Positions 9,272 to 16,983 of a stretch of DNA of 64,000 nt are shown here, piece after piece. Source of the stretch: Clostridium sp. MCC353 (lineage in GTDB: Bacteria; Bacillota; Clostridia; Lachnospirales; Lachnospiraceae). The translations under genes and the position numbers were made by a program. Under the pieces are notes generated by a model that was not told the origin of the DNA, searched no databases, and saw only the letters and a list, made by a program, of their open reading frames with translations. Each line of letters begins with the position of its first letter. Within the stretch, counting starts at the first letter, position 1. The stretch lies in contig NZ_WQPN01000109.1 of the NCBI RefSeq assembly GCF_018785315.1, forward strand, positions 153,011 through 217,010. The letters are read 5' to 3'.

Positions 9272-9300
9272 ATTGTATCACATCAGTTTTAGGAAAGCAA
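9272..9300 (-). promoter_or_regulatory. tet(W) promoter
   Basis: The minus strand reads TTGCTT (9295-9300), a 17-base spacer and TACAAT (9272-9277), a good sigma-A promoter about 30 bases upstream of the leader peptide. Confidence 0.75.
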
Positions 9301-9339
9301 GTACCTAAAAGAAATTTTTCTTCCCCTTATATGTAACAA

Positions 9340-9471
9340 TCATACCGGCTTCCTAGCGTTCAGAATGTTTTCTGCTGTCTGCTGTGGTGTTTGGTTGGAA
9401 TTGTCCAACCAAAAGCCGATCCGTGGTGTTGTCTGCATTTTACTAAATACAAATTCAATGTATACAGAAAG
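9340..9471 (-). pseudogene. C-terminal remnant of a P-loop kinase-like protein
   Basis: About 40 residues ending WLDNSNQTPQQTAENIL look like the tail of a small AAA/zeta-type nucleotide or antibiotic kinase. The N-terminal catalytic part is absent, and upstream residues in this frame do not look like protein. It is a relic at the edge of the tet(W) element, and the family assignment is tentative. Confidence 0.35.
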
Positions 9472-9505
9472 ATATAAGGAGTGGGAGGGATTCCGCCGTA
9501 GTTGG

Positions 9506-9545
9506 CATTGTAGGAAAATCCAAAAGTTTAGATTTTCCCACAATG
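9506..9545. repeat. 15-bp-arm hairpin at the mobile element junction
   Basis: CATTGTAGGAAAATC and GATTTTCCCACAATG form a nearly perfect inverted repeat with a 10-base loop. It overlaps the 3' end of the truncated GTPase frame and lies where the tet(W) element meets the GTPase cluster. It may be an element terminus, an attachment region or a terminator. Confidence 0.6.
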
Positions 9546-9950
9546 CTTATCTTTTGGTCTTTGGTTCGGAATAGTGTAGTGCTGGCGGTCTATCTCTTGT
9601 TTTCGGTTGCTTGCTTCCTTACCGTACATGAGCATTATCTCAGGATATGCAATCACCTTTTTCTCTTTCCCATAATGCAGTTCATAAAACGGCTCAGCCG
9701 AAAGTAATGTATTAGGTAATAATTCTTCGCCGATAAGAGCATGAATCAGACTTCTTTTCCCAGAAGCGAATAGTCCGTCAACCAACACAACCAGTTTCCG
9801 GTCCACCGTCTTATCCAGTTCCTGAAACTTTGGGATCAGCGCCATCCTGCCTGCGCCGTATGAAGTCATCTTAGCATTTCTCAGCAGTTCCTGTTCCGCT
9901 TTTTTAATACTTTCCTCAATTTCCCGGCATTTCTCCATTGTATCAACCAT
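9528..9950 (-). pseudogene. Dynamin-like GTPase, truncated after the P-loop
   Basis: This frame encodes 140 residues. It starts like the neighbouring GTPases, with a P-loop GLFASGKRS (residues 58-66) and the shared block ALIGEELLPNTLLSAEPFYE, then LHYGKEKKVIAYPE. After about residue 103 the similarity to its paralogues stops, and the rest reads like unrelated DNA. A normal family member continues for 400 or more residues, so the gene is decapitated. The break falls where the tet(W) element begins, which suggests the element inserted into this gene. The start at 9950 has a GAGGG site and overlaps the stop of the next GTPase by eight bases, so it was the last gene of the operon. The final Ser/Thr of the P-loop is preceded by Arg (GKRS), which is unusual. 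Confidence 0.75.
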
Positions 9951-12945
9951 GATCTATCCCTCGTTTCCTCTTTTGCAGCAATGGTTCTATCAGTTCCATA
10001 TTCTCCAGATTGACCTGGTTCTTTTTGATCTCCTTGAGGATTATTTTTTCTTTTTCCTGGAATTCCTGATTTTTCTTCTCAAAAAACAGTTTGTATTCGT
10101 CCTGATATGCCGCCAGCAGAGATTTCGCCCAGTCAATGTTCTTTTTAATATGCGTATTCACATGAACAGTATATACGCTTTTTAGGCTCACATAATAGCC
10201 GGACAATTCCATCATAATTTTCATTTTGATTTCAATTTTTTTCTTAGGCAACATTTGCTGTTCCAGTATGAATCCTACGGCTAAAAGCGGCATGAGTAAT
10301 GCTCCCAAAATCGAACCTAATTCTAGATTTTGTATAACTGCATCAATCAAAGAAGGCATCTGTTCCTTTGGTTCTATTGATATATCATTAAGTACCAAAG
10401 CAGGGTGTTTTTGACTGTCTTTCTGCTTATTGAAAAAATCTCCGGCACTGCTGACATAATATTGATATTCTTCCAAACAGGCCTTTACCTCCGTTATAAA
10501 CTCATATCCCCTTTTCCTGATCTTTTTTATTATATTTTTATTGATATCCTGCGAAATTTGATAATTCATATCGGCAACGGCTTTATTCAGTTCACAATCC
10601 ACATATGCCTTCAATCCCCTTGTCAGCCTCTGCCGGTCAATATTATAATCAATTTCCTCTTCGGTTTCTTTTATCCTTTTTGTTAAAATTTCGTTCATAC
10701 TTGAAATCCACTGGGGTTCCTGCACAAGCAAATCTTCCTCATATTTACTCAATAACACCTGATAGGACTTTTCCAGACTGTCCAGTGAGTATTTATGCAG
10801 CTTCTCCCTGTCGTCTTCCAGCCTTTTTGTATCCTTCTTCACCTCGTCCCCAACAAGATGTATCAATTCACGAACCATCTCGCTGATCCGCCCGGATATG
10901 ATTTCCTGCCTCCGGTCCCGAAGCTTTTGAAATACCTTCTCCATCACCTCTTCAAAACCCATGGCCCATTGTTTGTCCCCCGCATATACGGCTTCATCCA
11001 TATAGTAATCTAACGCGAATCCGGCGGAAATTCCGTATACCTCTGGCTCCTGCAGTTCAAAATTTTTCTGAAGCAGTCTTTTTACGTAGGCAAGAAGTTC
11101 AGCCCGTTCTGATTCCCGCCTCACCATATCCATTTTGGTAATGATAAAAATGGAATCGTCCATCAGGTGGGCCGCATTTTCCATCAGAAAATTCTCGAAA
11201 TCCGCCGTATATACCTGTAAGGCCGGAAACAGCACAATCGCCGCATCCGCCTCTTTTCTTAAAATCGACTGGGTTTCCAAAATATGTTCCCTGGCATCTT
11301 CCTGCCCTGGATTGACTCCGGGCGTATCAATGATGCAGAAATTCTCATATTTCTCTTCTTCAGGAAATGATAATTCGATCCGCTTCACTTTTCCGATCAG
11401 CCCGCTGTCAGTGGTGAGACTGTCTATCATTGCTCCGGTTTCTTTCGGCAGCGTTATCCCTGTTTTCACCTCAAACCGGCTCAATTCCGGCCCCAAAAGC
11501 CGGAACCGTTCCCCCTCCACGTCCTCCGCAGTGATTTCCGGTTCATTTCCCCCGGTTTTGTCCCATCTGATATAGGTGGGAAGGGCGGTTGTGGGGAGAT
11601 TATCCGTGGAAAGCAGCTCCTGTTTTAAAACCGCATTTAAAAAAGTGCTTTTCCCGCAGCTGAAATTGCCAATTACCGCCAGGTGCAGTTCCGGATTTTG
11701 GTATTTGTCATACAGTTCTTTTTCCTGCAGGTCATATTTTTTCGCAAGCTCCGGTTCAAGGCTGGGGATTACACGGTCTAAAACCATAAATCCCTGGTCT
11801 GCAAGTTCACCCGGCGCAACCGGAACTTCCTTCCAGAGCGACTGTATCTTCTGCATCATATCCGGCGTTATGATTCCCCTGTAAAAACTGTTTCCTTTCA
11901 GATCCATAATAATTTCATTTAACAGTCTCATGCCTTTCATGAGTCGGGGAACCGCACATTCTTGAATTAACAGCCGGTTCAAATAGGATTTTAATTCCGG
12001 ATAGCCGGACTGGCCCATGATTTCCTCGTCCTGCCACATCGTCCTGCCATTTTTTACCCGGTTCTTTACGAAGTGGACGGCCTCCGGTCCAAGGCTGCTG
12101 TACTCCTGGGCTCTCTTCATCAGATATTGACGTATTTCATCAAAGTTGTAGTCATCTTCAAATTCATCGTCTTCATCGAAATCGTCCGGCTCATCATCCT
12201 CCATATCAATATAGCCGCCGGTTTCCTCGTCTCCCGGCCCATCATCATCTTCGTCCTCTGCTTCCATAATATCACAGCGGGTAAATACGCTGACAATGCG
12301 TTCCACACCATAACTATTAATTTCACTCAGATATTCCAAATCCATTCCTATATACGGCACATTCATATTCACTGCATAGATCACTGCATCCGCATAGGGC
12401 AGATATTCGCGAATTGGCCAGCAGACATTCTGTTGACTTGTATAAGGTGCCTCTACCAGCACCAGACCGGATTCCAACAGATCCGAAGGCCAGTAGATAA
12501 CCAGTTTGCATACTGGGAATTCGCAGTTATTCCGGAAAAAGTCATAGAATTCCCCAAGCCGTTCCTTAAACTTCAGGATTCCTTCGGCGGTAGGCTTTAC
12601 ATAAATCGCCCTGCTTTCATCCCACTGCCCATTCTCCCACATGTAAGCAGCAATTTTTTTCTCATCCCCGTAATGCAGTTCATACACAGACGGGACGGTC
12701 GGAAGAATCTCTTCATCCAGCAGTTTTTCTCCAATCAGGCCGTTAATAACGCTGGATTTTCCTGATTTTATCAGGCCGCAGACCAGAACAACATATTTTC
12801 GGTCCATGATTCCTTCCAACGCTTTCAGTGTGCGCACTGTTTCGCTCTCCCCACCATGCAAAACCCTTTCGGCACGCATCAGCGTCCTTCCTATTTTGCC
12901 GATGTTTTCTTCTGCCTCCCAATACTGTCTGAAAGTATCTATCAT
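9943..12945 (-). CDS. Tandem dynamin-like GTPase (two G domains)
   Basis: A 1000-residue protein with two dynamin-type G domains. The first has a P-loop GLIKSGKSS (57-65) but a degenerate switch (VEAPYTS in place of DxxG) and TRCD in place of NKxD; a very acidic insertion (residues 230-275) follows it. The second looks active: GNFSCGKST (about 424-432), IDTPG (about 540) and TKMD (about 603). Long helices follow, then a hydrophobic stretch LGSILGALLMPLLAVGFIL (about 875-895), a probable membrane paddle, and a coiled-coil tail. This resembles the fused layout of Bacillus DynA, which tethers and fuses membranes. The ATG at 12945 has an AGGAGGGGCGGG site. It lies 37 bases after the HerA-like gene and is probably in one operon with it. 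Confidence 0.8.
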   Translation of the reverse strand: MIDTFRQYWEAEENIGKIGRTLMRAERVLHGGESETVRTLKALEGIMDRKYVVLVCGLIKSGKSSVINGLIGEKLLDEEILPTVPSVYELHYGDEKKIAAYMWENGQWDESRAIYVKPTAEGILKFKERLGEFYDFFRNNCEFPVCKLVIYWPSDLLESGLVLVEAPYTSQQNVCWPIREYLPYADAVIYAVNMNVPYIGMDLEYLSEINSYGVERIVSVFTRCDIMEAEDEDDDGPGDEETGGYIDMEDDEPDDFDEDDEFEDDYNFDEIRQYLMKRAQEYSSLGPEAVHFVKNRVKNGRTMWQDEEIMGQSGYPELKSYLNRLLIQECAVPRLMKGMRLLNEIIMDLKGNSFYRGIITPDMMQKIQSLWKEVPVAPGELADQGFMVLDRVIPSLEPELAKKYDLQEKELYDKYQNPELHLAVIGNFSCGKSTFLNAVLKQELLSTDNLPTTALPTYIRWDKTGGNEPEITAEDVEGERFRLLGPELSRFEVKTGITLPKETGAMIDSLTTDSGLIGKVKRIELSFPEEEKYENFCIIDTPGVNPGQEDAREHILETQSILRKEADAAIVLFPALQVYTADFENFLMENAAHLMDDSIFIITKMDMVRRESERAELLAYVKRLLQKNFELQEPEVYGISAGFALDYYMDEAVYAGDKQWAMGFEEVMEKVFQKLRDRRQEIISGRISEMVRELIHLVGDEVKKDTKRLEDDREKLHKYSLDSLEKSYQVLLSKYEEDLLVQEPQWISSMNEILTKRIKETEEEIDYNIDRQRLTRGLKAYVDCELNKAVADMNYQISQDINKNIIKKIRKRGYEFITEVKACLEEYQYYVSSAGDFFNKQKDSQKHPALVLNDISIEPKEQMPSLIDAVIQNLELGSILGALLMPLLAVGFILEQQMLPKKKIEIKMKIMMELSGYYVSLKSVYTVHVNTHIKKNIDWAKSLLAAYQDEYKLFFEKKNQEFQEKEKIILKEIKKNQVNLENMELIEPLLQKRKRGIDHG

Positions 12946-12982
12946 ACTCCCGCCCCTCCTTTTGTCCTTTTCTATTGGTCCG

Positions 12983-15900
12983 TCAGACCTGCTGCCCATT
13001 GTCGTTGCAATAGACCAGATACTTTACATACAATTTCCTGAATTCCGGTTCAGAAGGGATTTTACATTGAATCCCCAGAGAGACCAGCAGCCTCATTTCA
13101 TCATCCGTCAGAACCGCTTTTTCTTCTACTTTCCTAAAAACCGCTGTGACCCAGGTTTCCATATCCCTGCACTCCCGGCAGCTGTTGAATATTTCACCAA
13201 ATCCAACCAGTTGTTCCAGAACCGGCGCCATCTGGGTTAAATTCCTCTGAACCCGCCCTGCTCCGCAGTATTCTTCCACAATGGATTTCATCAGTTTCTT
13301 TCTGCTTTCCGCCGCGTAAATATCTTTCCAGTTAATTTCCGCCAGTTTTTTTTCGTCCACACCGCATGTTTCTCCAGGAGCCAGACGGTCTTTCATGAGA
13401 ACAGCCAGACACTGTCCCGTGAGTTCCCGTATACCGGCCTGAAAATCAGGGGCCTGAAAGCGAAACGGGATCATTTTCCAATCCGGAAAATAATTGATCT
13501 TACAGAGAACCGCATCCGTCCAGGAATTCTGTTTCACAACTGCCACGCCTCTTGGCAGTCTGGCCAGCTCCTGTTGCTGCCGATCATCCAAAACCACGGA
13601 ATCCCCCGCCATTATACGGTCCTCCCGCCTGGGCAGCATGAAAAATACCTTTGTCTGGGTGTTTCCAATCACAGACGGGTCCATAATTGACGGCGACTGG
13701 TCCGCAATCACGAATCCCTGACCGTAAGTCCTCATCTCAGCGATTGCCGTGGTGATCATCTCCACCGAAGCCTGTCTGACATTCACCCCTTCGCCGGAAG
13801 AAGCCGTCTGCTTCTTCAAGAGATGGTGGGCCTCTTCTATCAGCGCAACATGGTTCAGCGGGCTGTTCATCCGGCCTGAACACATCCGGTATTCGGAAAG
13901 CCGCATAACCAACACGCCCATCAACAGCGCCTTGGTTTCCTCAGAACCGATTCTGCTGATATCTACAATCACATTTTCATCAAATAACCCTTCATCGCCG
14001 ATTTCATCCCGGCTGAAGATCAGGCTGTAAATGCCGTTGGTCATGGATTTCACCCTGGTTACCAGCGCCCCGATATAATTGCCCTGAACCTCTTTCGAAT
14101 ATTCCGAACTCTTAATAATTCGGGGAAGGACTTCCAGCAAATCGTCAAAACAGGGGAATTCCAGCCCATCCCGCCCTCCATCCAGCAGAAGGTCAAATCC
14201 TCTTTTTATGTAAACTTCTTCCAGCGCATCCTTCAATATGGCAGGCATGGCCGAATACATTGGCCAGGCTGTGTTGAATATGGCCAGCAGCCGTTCCATA
14301 TGTTCCAGTGTGGTCACTCCCTCCGGGAACGCGAATGGATTGATGCGAAGCAGAGGCGCCTGCCAGGGGTTGGTCCCGTATACATGAAAATTCTCCCTTC
14401 CCCCAAATACCTTGGCGTACTCTCCCTTAGCCGGTTCAATGACCATCGTATGAACCCCCTTTTCCGTCAGAGAATCCAGAAGCCCATAGCAGAAATTGGA
14501 TTTGCCAACTCCGGTAGCTCCCGCCACAAAAAGATGGGCGGTCAAATCATCCATGGACAGGCTCACTCCGGTCTGGCTTTCCTCTCTCCCCATATGATAG
14601 ATACAGCCTATCTTTACGGACCGCTCATCCTCCTGGGCCTTCCTTCCGGAATTCAGGATTACATCCCTGGCAAATGCCGCGTGTTCCGTAACCATCAGGC
14701 CGGGAAGGGGCTTTTGTGGGATGCAGAAATAAGCCGGCATATCACTCAGGCCGATGGGCTGGGCCACCGTTAGATCCGGCAGGCCGAAACCGCCGTCAAA
14801 GGAGAATACCGGGTGGATTCCCCTCACAAGATATTTGGAAATTTCATCGGTCATTTCCTTTGTATTCCAGTGATAGACCGGTGACGCAAACTGCATATCC
14901 CTGCCCGAAGAAATAATCGACCGGTACAGGTTAGCTGCCGAGGCCGCCGTCTCACGGTCCCCCGCAATAAGATACGCCGCCGCCCGAAACGCCCCTTCCT
15001 TCTCCAGTCCCGCCAATTCCTGTATCTGTTCTTCCAGATGTTCCAGCAGATTTACCACGGATTTATTCACATAGGATACCTGTGCGGTCTGCCCCCGGGT
15101 TTCCCCTTTATTCCAGGTGACACCCCCTGATTCGCCGCTGCTGTATCCGGAACCCTGGTTAATCTGCCTGTTTATGGAATCCGCCTCATCTTCATGGCTC
15201 CCCTGAGTAACCGTTTCCGTATCAGGCTTAGGAGCGCCCCCCATAGCGGTATCGGCGCTGCCCAGAAGATTGGACACCGCCTGCCCGTAAAACAAGCTCT
15301 GTAAAAAACCGGCGGCTCCTTCTCCTGGAACCAGACTGTTCAGCGCAATGCTGGCAACGGCTCCTGCAAGCTGCTGTTTGGACTGACGTGATTTTAAGTC
15401 TTCGTTATCCGGCCCATGCTGGACGCTGGTACTGGTTCCCCTGGTCTTTGTGTGCCCAATGCTGATTCCTGTGCTGATATTTAATGATTCCGATACGTTT
15501 TGTGAAAAATTCAGCCCCCAGCTTTCCGTTCCGCTCTGTGAAATGGATATATCACGCTTCTGCATGGGATATAGCTGTGTATAAAGGGATTCAAACCCCT
15601 GGCGCATGACAGCCAGTTCGGTCCGGTCAATGGCCTGGGCCAGGAGAATCATGGAAAATGGTTTTCTCCTCATCCCATCGATCAAAACATCCAGCTTCTC
15701 CAGATAGTTCTCCTCTCCTGCTGAAACTGATGCCGGAAAACAAGAGACCGCGGCCATGGAGATTTTCTCCTCTTCAGGAACTAATTCCTTCAGCAGTCCC
15801 CCCGTGCCGCCAAACTTCATATTTTCATACCTGCATCCCGGAAATACCCCGTTAAATGAATTCAGATAGGTTCGAAACGCTGTCGTAACCCGGCTCTCCT

Positions 15901-16270
15901 CTTCGCTGCAGACCCCCAGATAGAAGTCCACGTGATCCTTCTTTCCATTCAGAATCAACAGGGAACTGACGCCCCTCTGCTGAATAGCTCCGTAGACATT
16001 TCTGATCTTTCCCGATATGGACTGCCCCTTGTCAAATACAAAGCTGTCGATCTTAATAAGCCGCATATTGCTTCCCGGCACAATCTGCGCCTGCCAGTCG
16101 GGCATCGGCACAATATCCGCCTGGTCAATAACGGAAAGATATTCTTTTCTCACATACAAGTCCACATTGGCAATGGCATTATTAATCAGTTGTGCGGCCA
16201 TGTTCTCCTGCTCTCCATACCTCTGCTCTTCATACCCATTTTCTTCATATACCTTCACTTCTTCCGCCAT
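12983..16270 (-). CDS. HerA/DUF87-type hexameric ATPase
   Basis: This 1095-residue protein has in its C-terminal half a HerA-FtsK ATPase core: Walker A GATGVGKSN (about 578-586), Walker B VALIEEAHHLL (about 803-813), then YGQGFVIADQSPSIMDPSVIGN with the downstream sensor residues. The N-terminal 550 residues are unlike DNA-repair HerA: a mixed domain, then a Ser/Gly/Thr-rich low-complexity region (about 240-400) including GSGYSSGESGG. HerA enzymes pump DNA or protein, often with a nuclease partner such as NurA, SIR2 or DUF4297; none is encoded here. The neighbours are dynamin-like GTPases, so a role in membrane-linked translocation is possible. It is 12 bases from the upstream unknown gene. 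Confidence 0.8.
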   Translation of the reverse strand: MAEEVKVYEENGYEEQRYGEQENMAAQLINNAIANVDLYVRKEYLSVIDQADIVPMPDWQAQIVPGSNMRLIKIDSFVFDKGQSISGKIRNVYGAIQQRGVSSLLILNGKKDHVDFYLGVCSEEESRVTTAFRTYLNSFNGVFPGCRYENMKFGGTGGLLKELVPEEEKISMAAVSCFPASVSAGEENYLEKLDVLIDGMRRKPFSMILLAQAIDRTELAVMRQGFESLYTQLYPMQKRDISISQSGTESWGLNFSQNVSESLNISTGISIGHTKTRGTSTSVQHGPDNEDLKSRQSKQQLAGAVASIALNSLVPGEGAAGFLQSLFYGQAVSNLLGSADTAMGGAPKPDTETVTQGSHEDEADSINRQINQGSGYSSGESGGVTWNKGETRGQTAQVSYVNKSVVNLLEHLEEQIQELAGLEKEGAFRAAAYLIAGDRETAASAANLYRSIISSGRDMQFASPVYHWNTKEMTDEISKYLVRGIHPVFSFDGGFGLPDLTVAQPIGLSDMPAYFCIPQKPLPGLMVTEHAAFARDVILNSGRKAQEDERSVKIGCIYHMGREESQTGVSLSMDDLTAHLFVAGATGVGKSNFCYGLLDSLTEKGVHTMVIEPAKGEYAKVFGGRENFHVYGTNPWQAPLLRINPFAFPEGVTTLEHMERLLAIFNTAWPMYSAMPAILKDALEEVYIKRGFDLLLDGGRDGLEFPCFDDLLEVLPRIIKSSEYSKEVQGNYIGALVTRVKSMTNGIYSLIFSRDEIGDEGLFDENVIVDISRIGSEETKALLMGVLVMRLSEYRMCSGRMNSPLNHVALIEEAHHLLKKQTASSGEGVNVRQASVEMITTAIAEMRTYGQGFVIADQSPSIMDPSVIGNTQTKVFFMLPRREDRIMAGDSVVLDDRQQQELARLPRGVAVVKQNSWTDAVLCKINYFPDWKMIPFRFQAPDFQAGIRELTGQCLAVLMKDRLAPGETCGVDEKKLAEINWKDIYAAESRKKLMKSIVEEYCGAGRVQRNLTQMAPVLEQLVGFGEIFNSCRECRDMETWVTAVFRKVEEKAVLTDDEMRLLVSLGIQCKIPSEPEFRKLYVKYLVYCNDNGQQV

Positions 16271-16281
16271 CGTTTCTCCCC

Positions 16282-16929
16282 CTACATGTAAATCTTATCC
16301 AGTTCACGGACAGCTTTTTTCCAATAATCTATAATTTTATCCTGTTTCAGAACCGCTTCATCTGAAATCATGGCGTCTCTTTCTCTTTCATGATAATCCA
16401 GGATCTCTTTCAGAATACCGCTCAAACGCTCTCTTACATCCCGCATAAATTCCACAGTCACCGTTTTCGCCTCTTCCAGATCCCTGCTCAAAAATTCCAT
16501 ATCCAGCATATTTTTCTGCCGGCCCACCACCGCTGTATTTCTGTCATTCAGAAATGTCTGCACATTTTTCTTTACCGATTCCGGGTTAAACCTGGGCCGG
16601 TACTCCATGTTGCATTCGCTGGGATTATATCCATACTCCCTGACCGCATCCTGCTGCCGCTTTGCCGCCTCCGCAAAATGCTCATAATCTGTCAAAAGCC
16701 CCCAGAAGGTGATATCCAGTTCATCGTCGTTGAGCTCTTTCATCAGCTCCAATATCCCGCCTTCCCAAAGCTGGTAAGATACAACCTGATAGTCCAGCCA
16801 GGCTTCCAGCGGCTTTCCTTCCATAAATTCACAGAGCCTGTTTTCTTCCTGATTAAGCACACTGCCGTCTATCAAAAGAGTGGTACGGTATAAATAAGGA
16901 TTGTAATAGATATCAACTTTTCTCATCAT
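16282..16929 (-). CDS. Unknown protein in the GTPase/HerA cluster
   Basis: A 215-residue acidic, helical protein that I do not recognise. It begins MMRKVDIYYNPYLYRTTLLI, contains DELDITFWGLLTDYEHF near 70-85, and ends with about 75 residues of probable coiled coil. There is no membrane segment, signal peptide or metal motif. It sits between the 680-residue GTPase (54 bases upstream) and the HerA ATPase (11 bases downstream), so it is likely co-translated with the ATPase and may be its adaptor or a substrate-binding partner. That role is inferred from gene order only. Confidence 0.65.
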   Translation of the reverse strand: MMRKVDIYYNPYLYRTTLLIDGSVLNQEENRLCEFMEGKPLEAWLDYQVVSYQLWEGGILELMKELNDDELDITFWGLLTDYEHFAEAAKRQQDAVREYGYNPSECNMEYRPRFNPESVKKNVQTFLNDRNTAVVGRQKNMLDMEFLSRDLEEAKTVTVEFMRDVRERLSGILKEILDYHERERDAMISDEAVLKQDKIIDYWKKAVRELDKIYM

Positions 16930-16983
16930 TTTCTCCCTCTAATCAAAGATTGCCGCAGGCTTTCTCCCTGCGGCAATTGAATA

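Larger units (their letters stand above)
8979..9300 (-). promoter_or_regulatory. tet(W) leader and transcription attenuator
   Basis: The 5' region holds a promoter, a 7-codon leader peptide and competing structures. GTATTCTTAAAT within the leader reading frame can pair perfectly with ATTTAAGAATAC about 75 bases downstream (plus-strand positions 9222-9233 and 9137-9148), and a strong terminator hairpin sits at 9017-9051 just before the ribosome-binding site. This is the layout used by tet(M)-type genes, where drug-slowed ribosomes change the folding and allow read-through. The mechanism here is inferred from the arrangement. Confidence 0.75.

Noticed and set aside
9340..9543. Functional 67-residue gene at the element edge
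   Set aside because: Only the C-terminal part looks like protein; the N-terminal part lacks a ribosome-binding site and family similarity.
12983..16270. Conjugative coupling protein or VirB4 of the adjacent mobile element
   Set aside because: It belongs to the GTPase operon by spacing, and no other secretion gene is present. The motif set is DUF87/HerA rather than VirD4 or VirB4.
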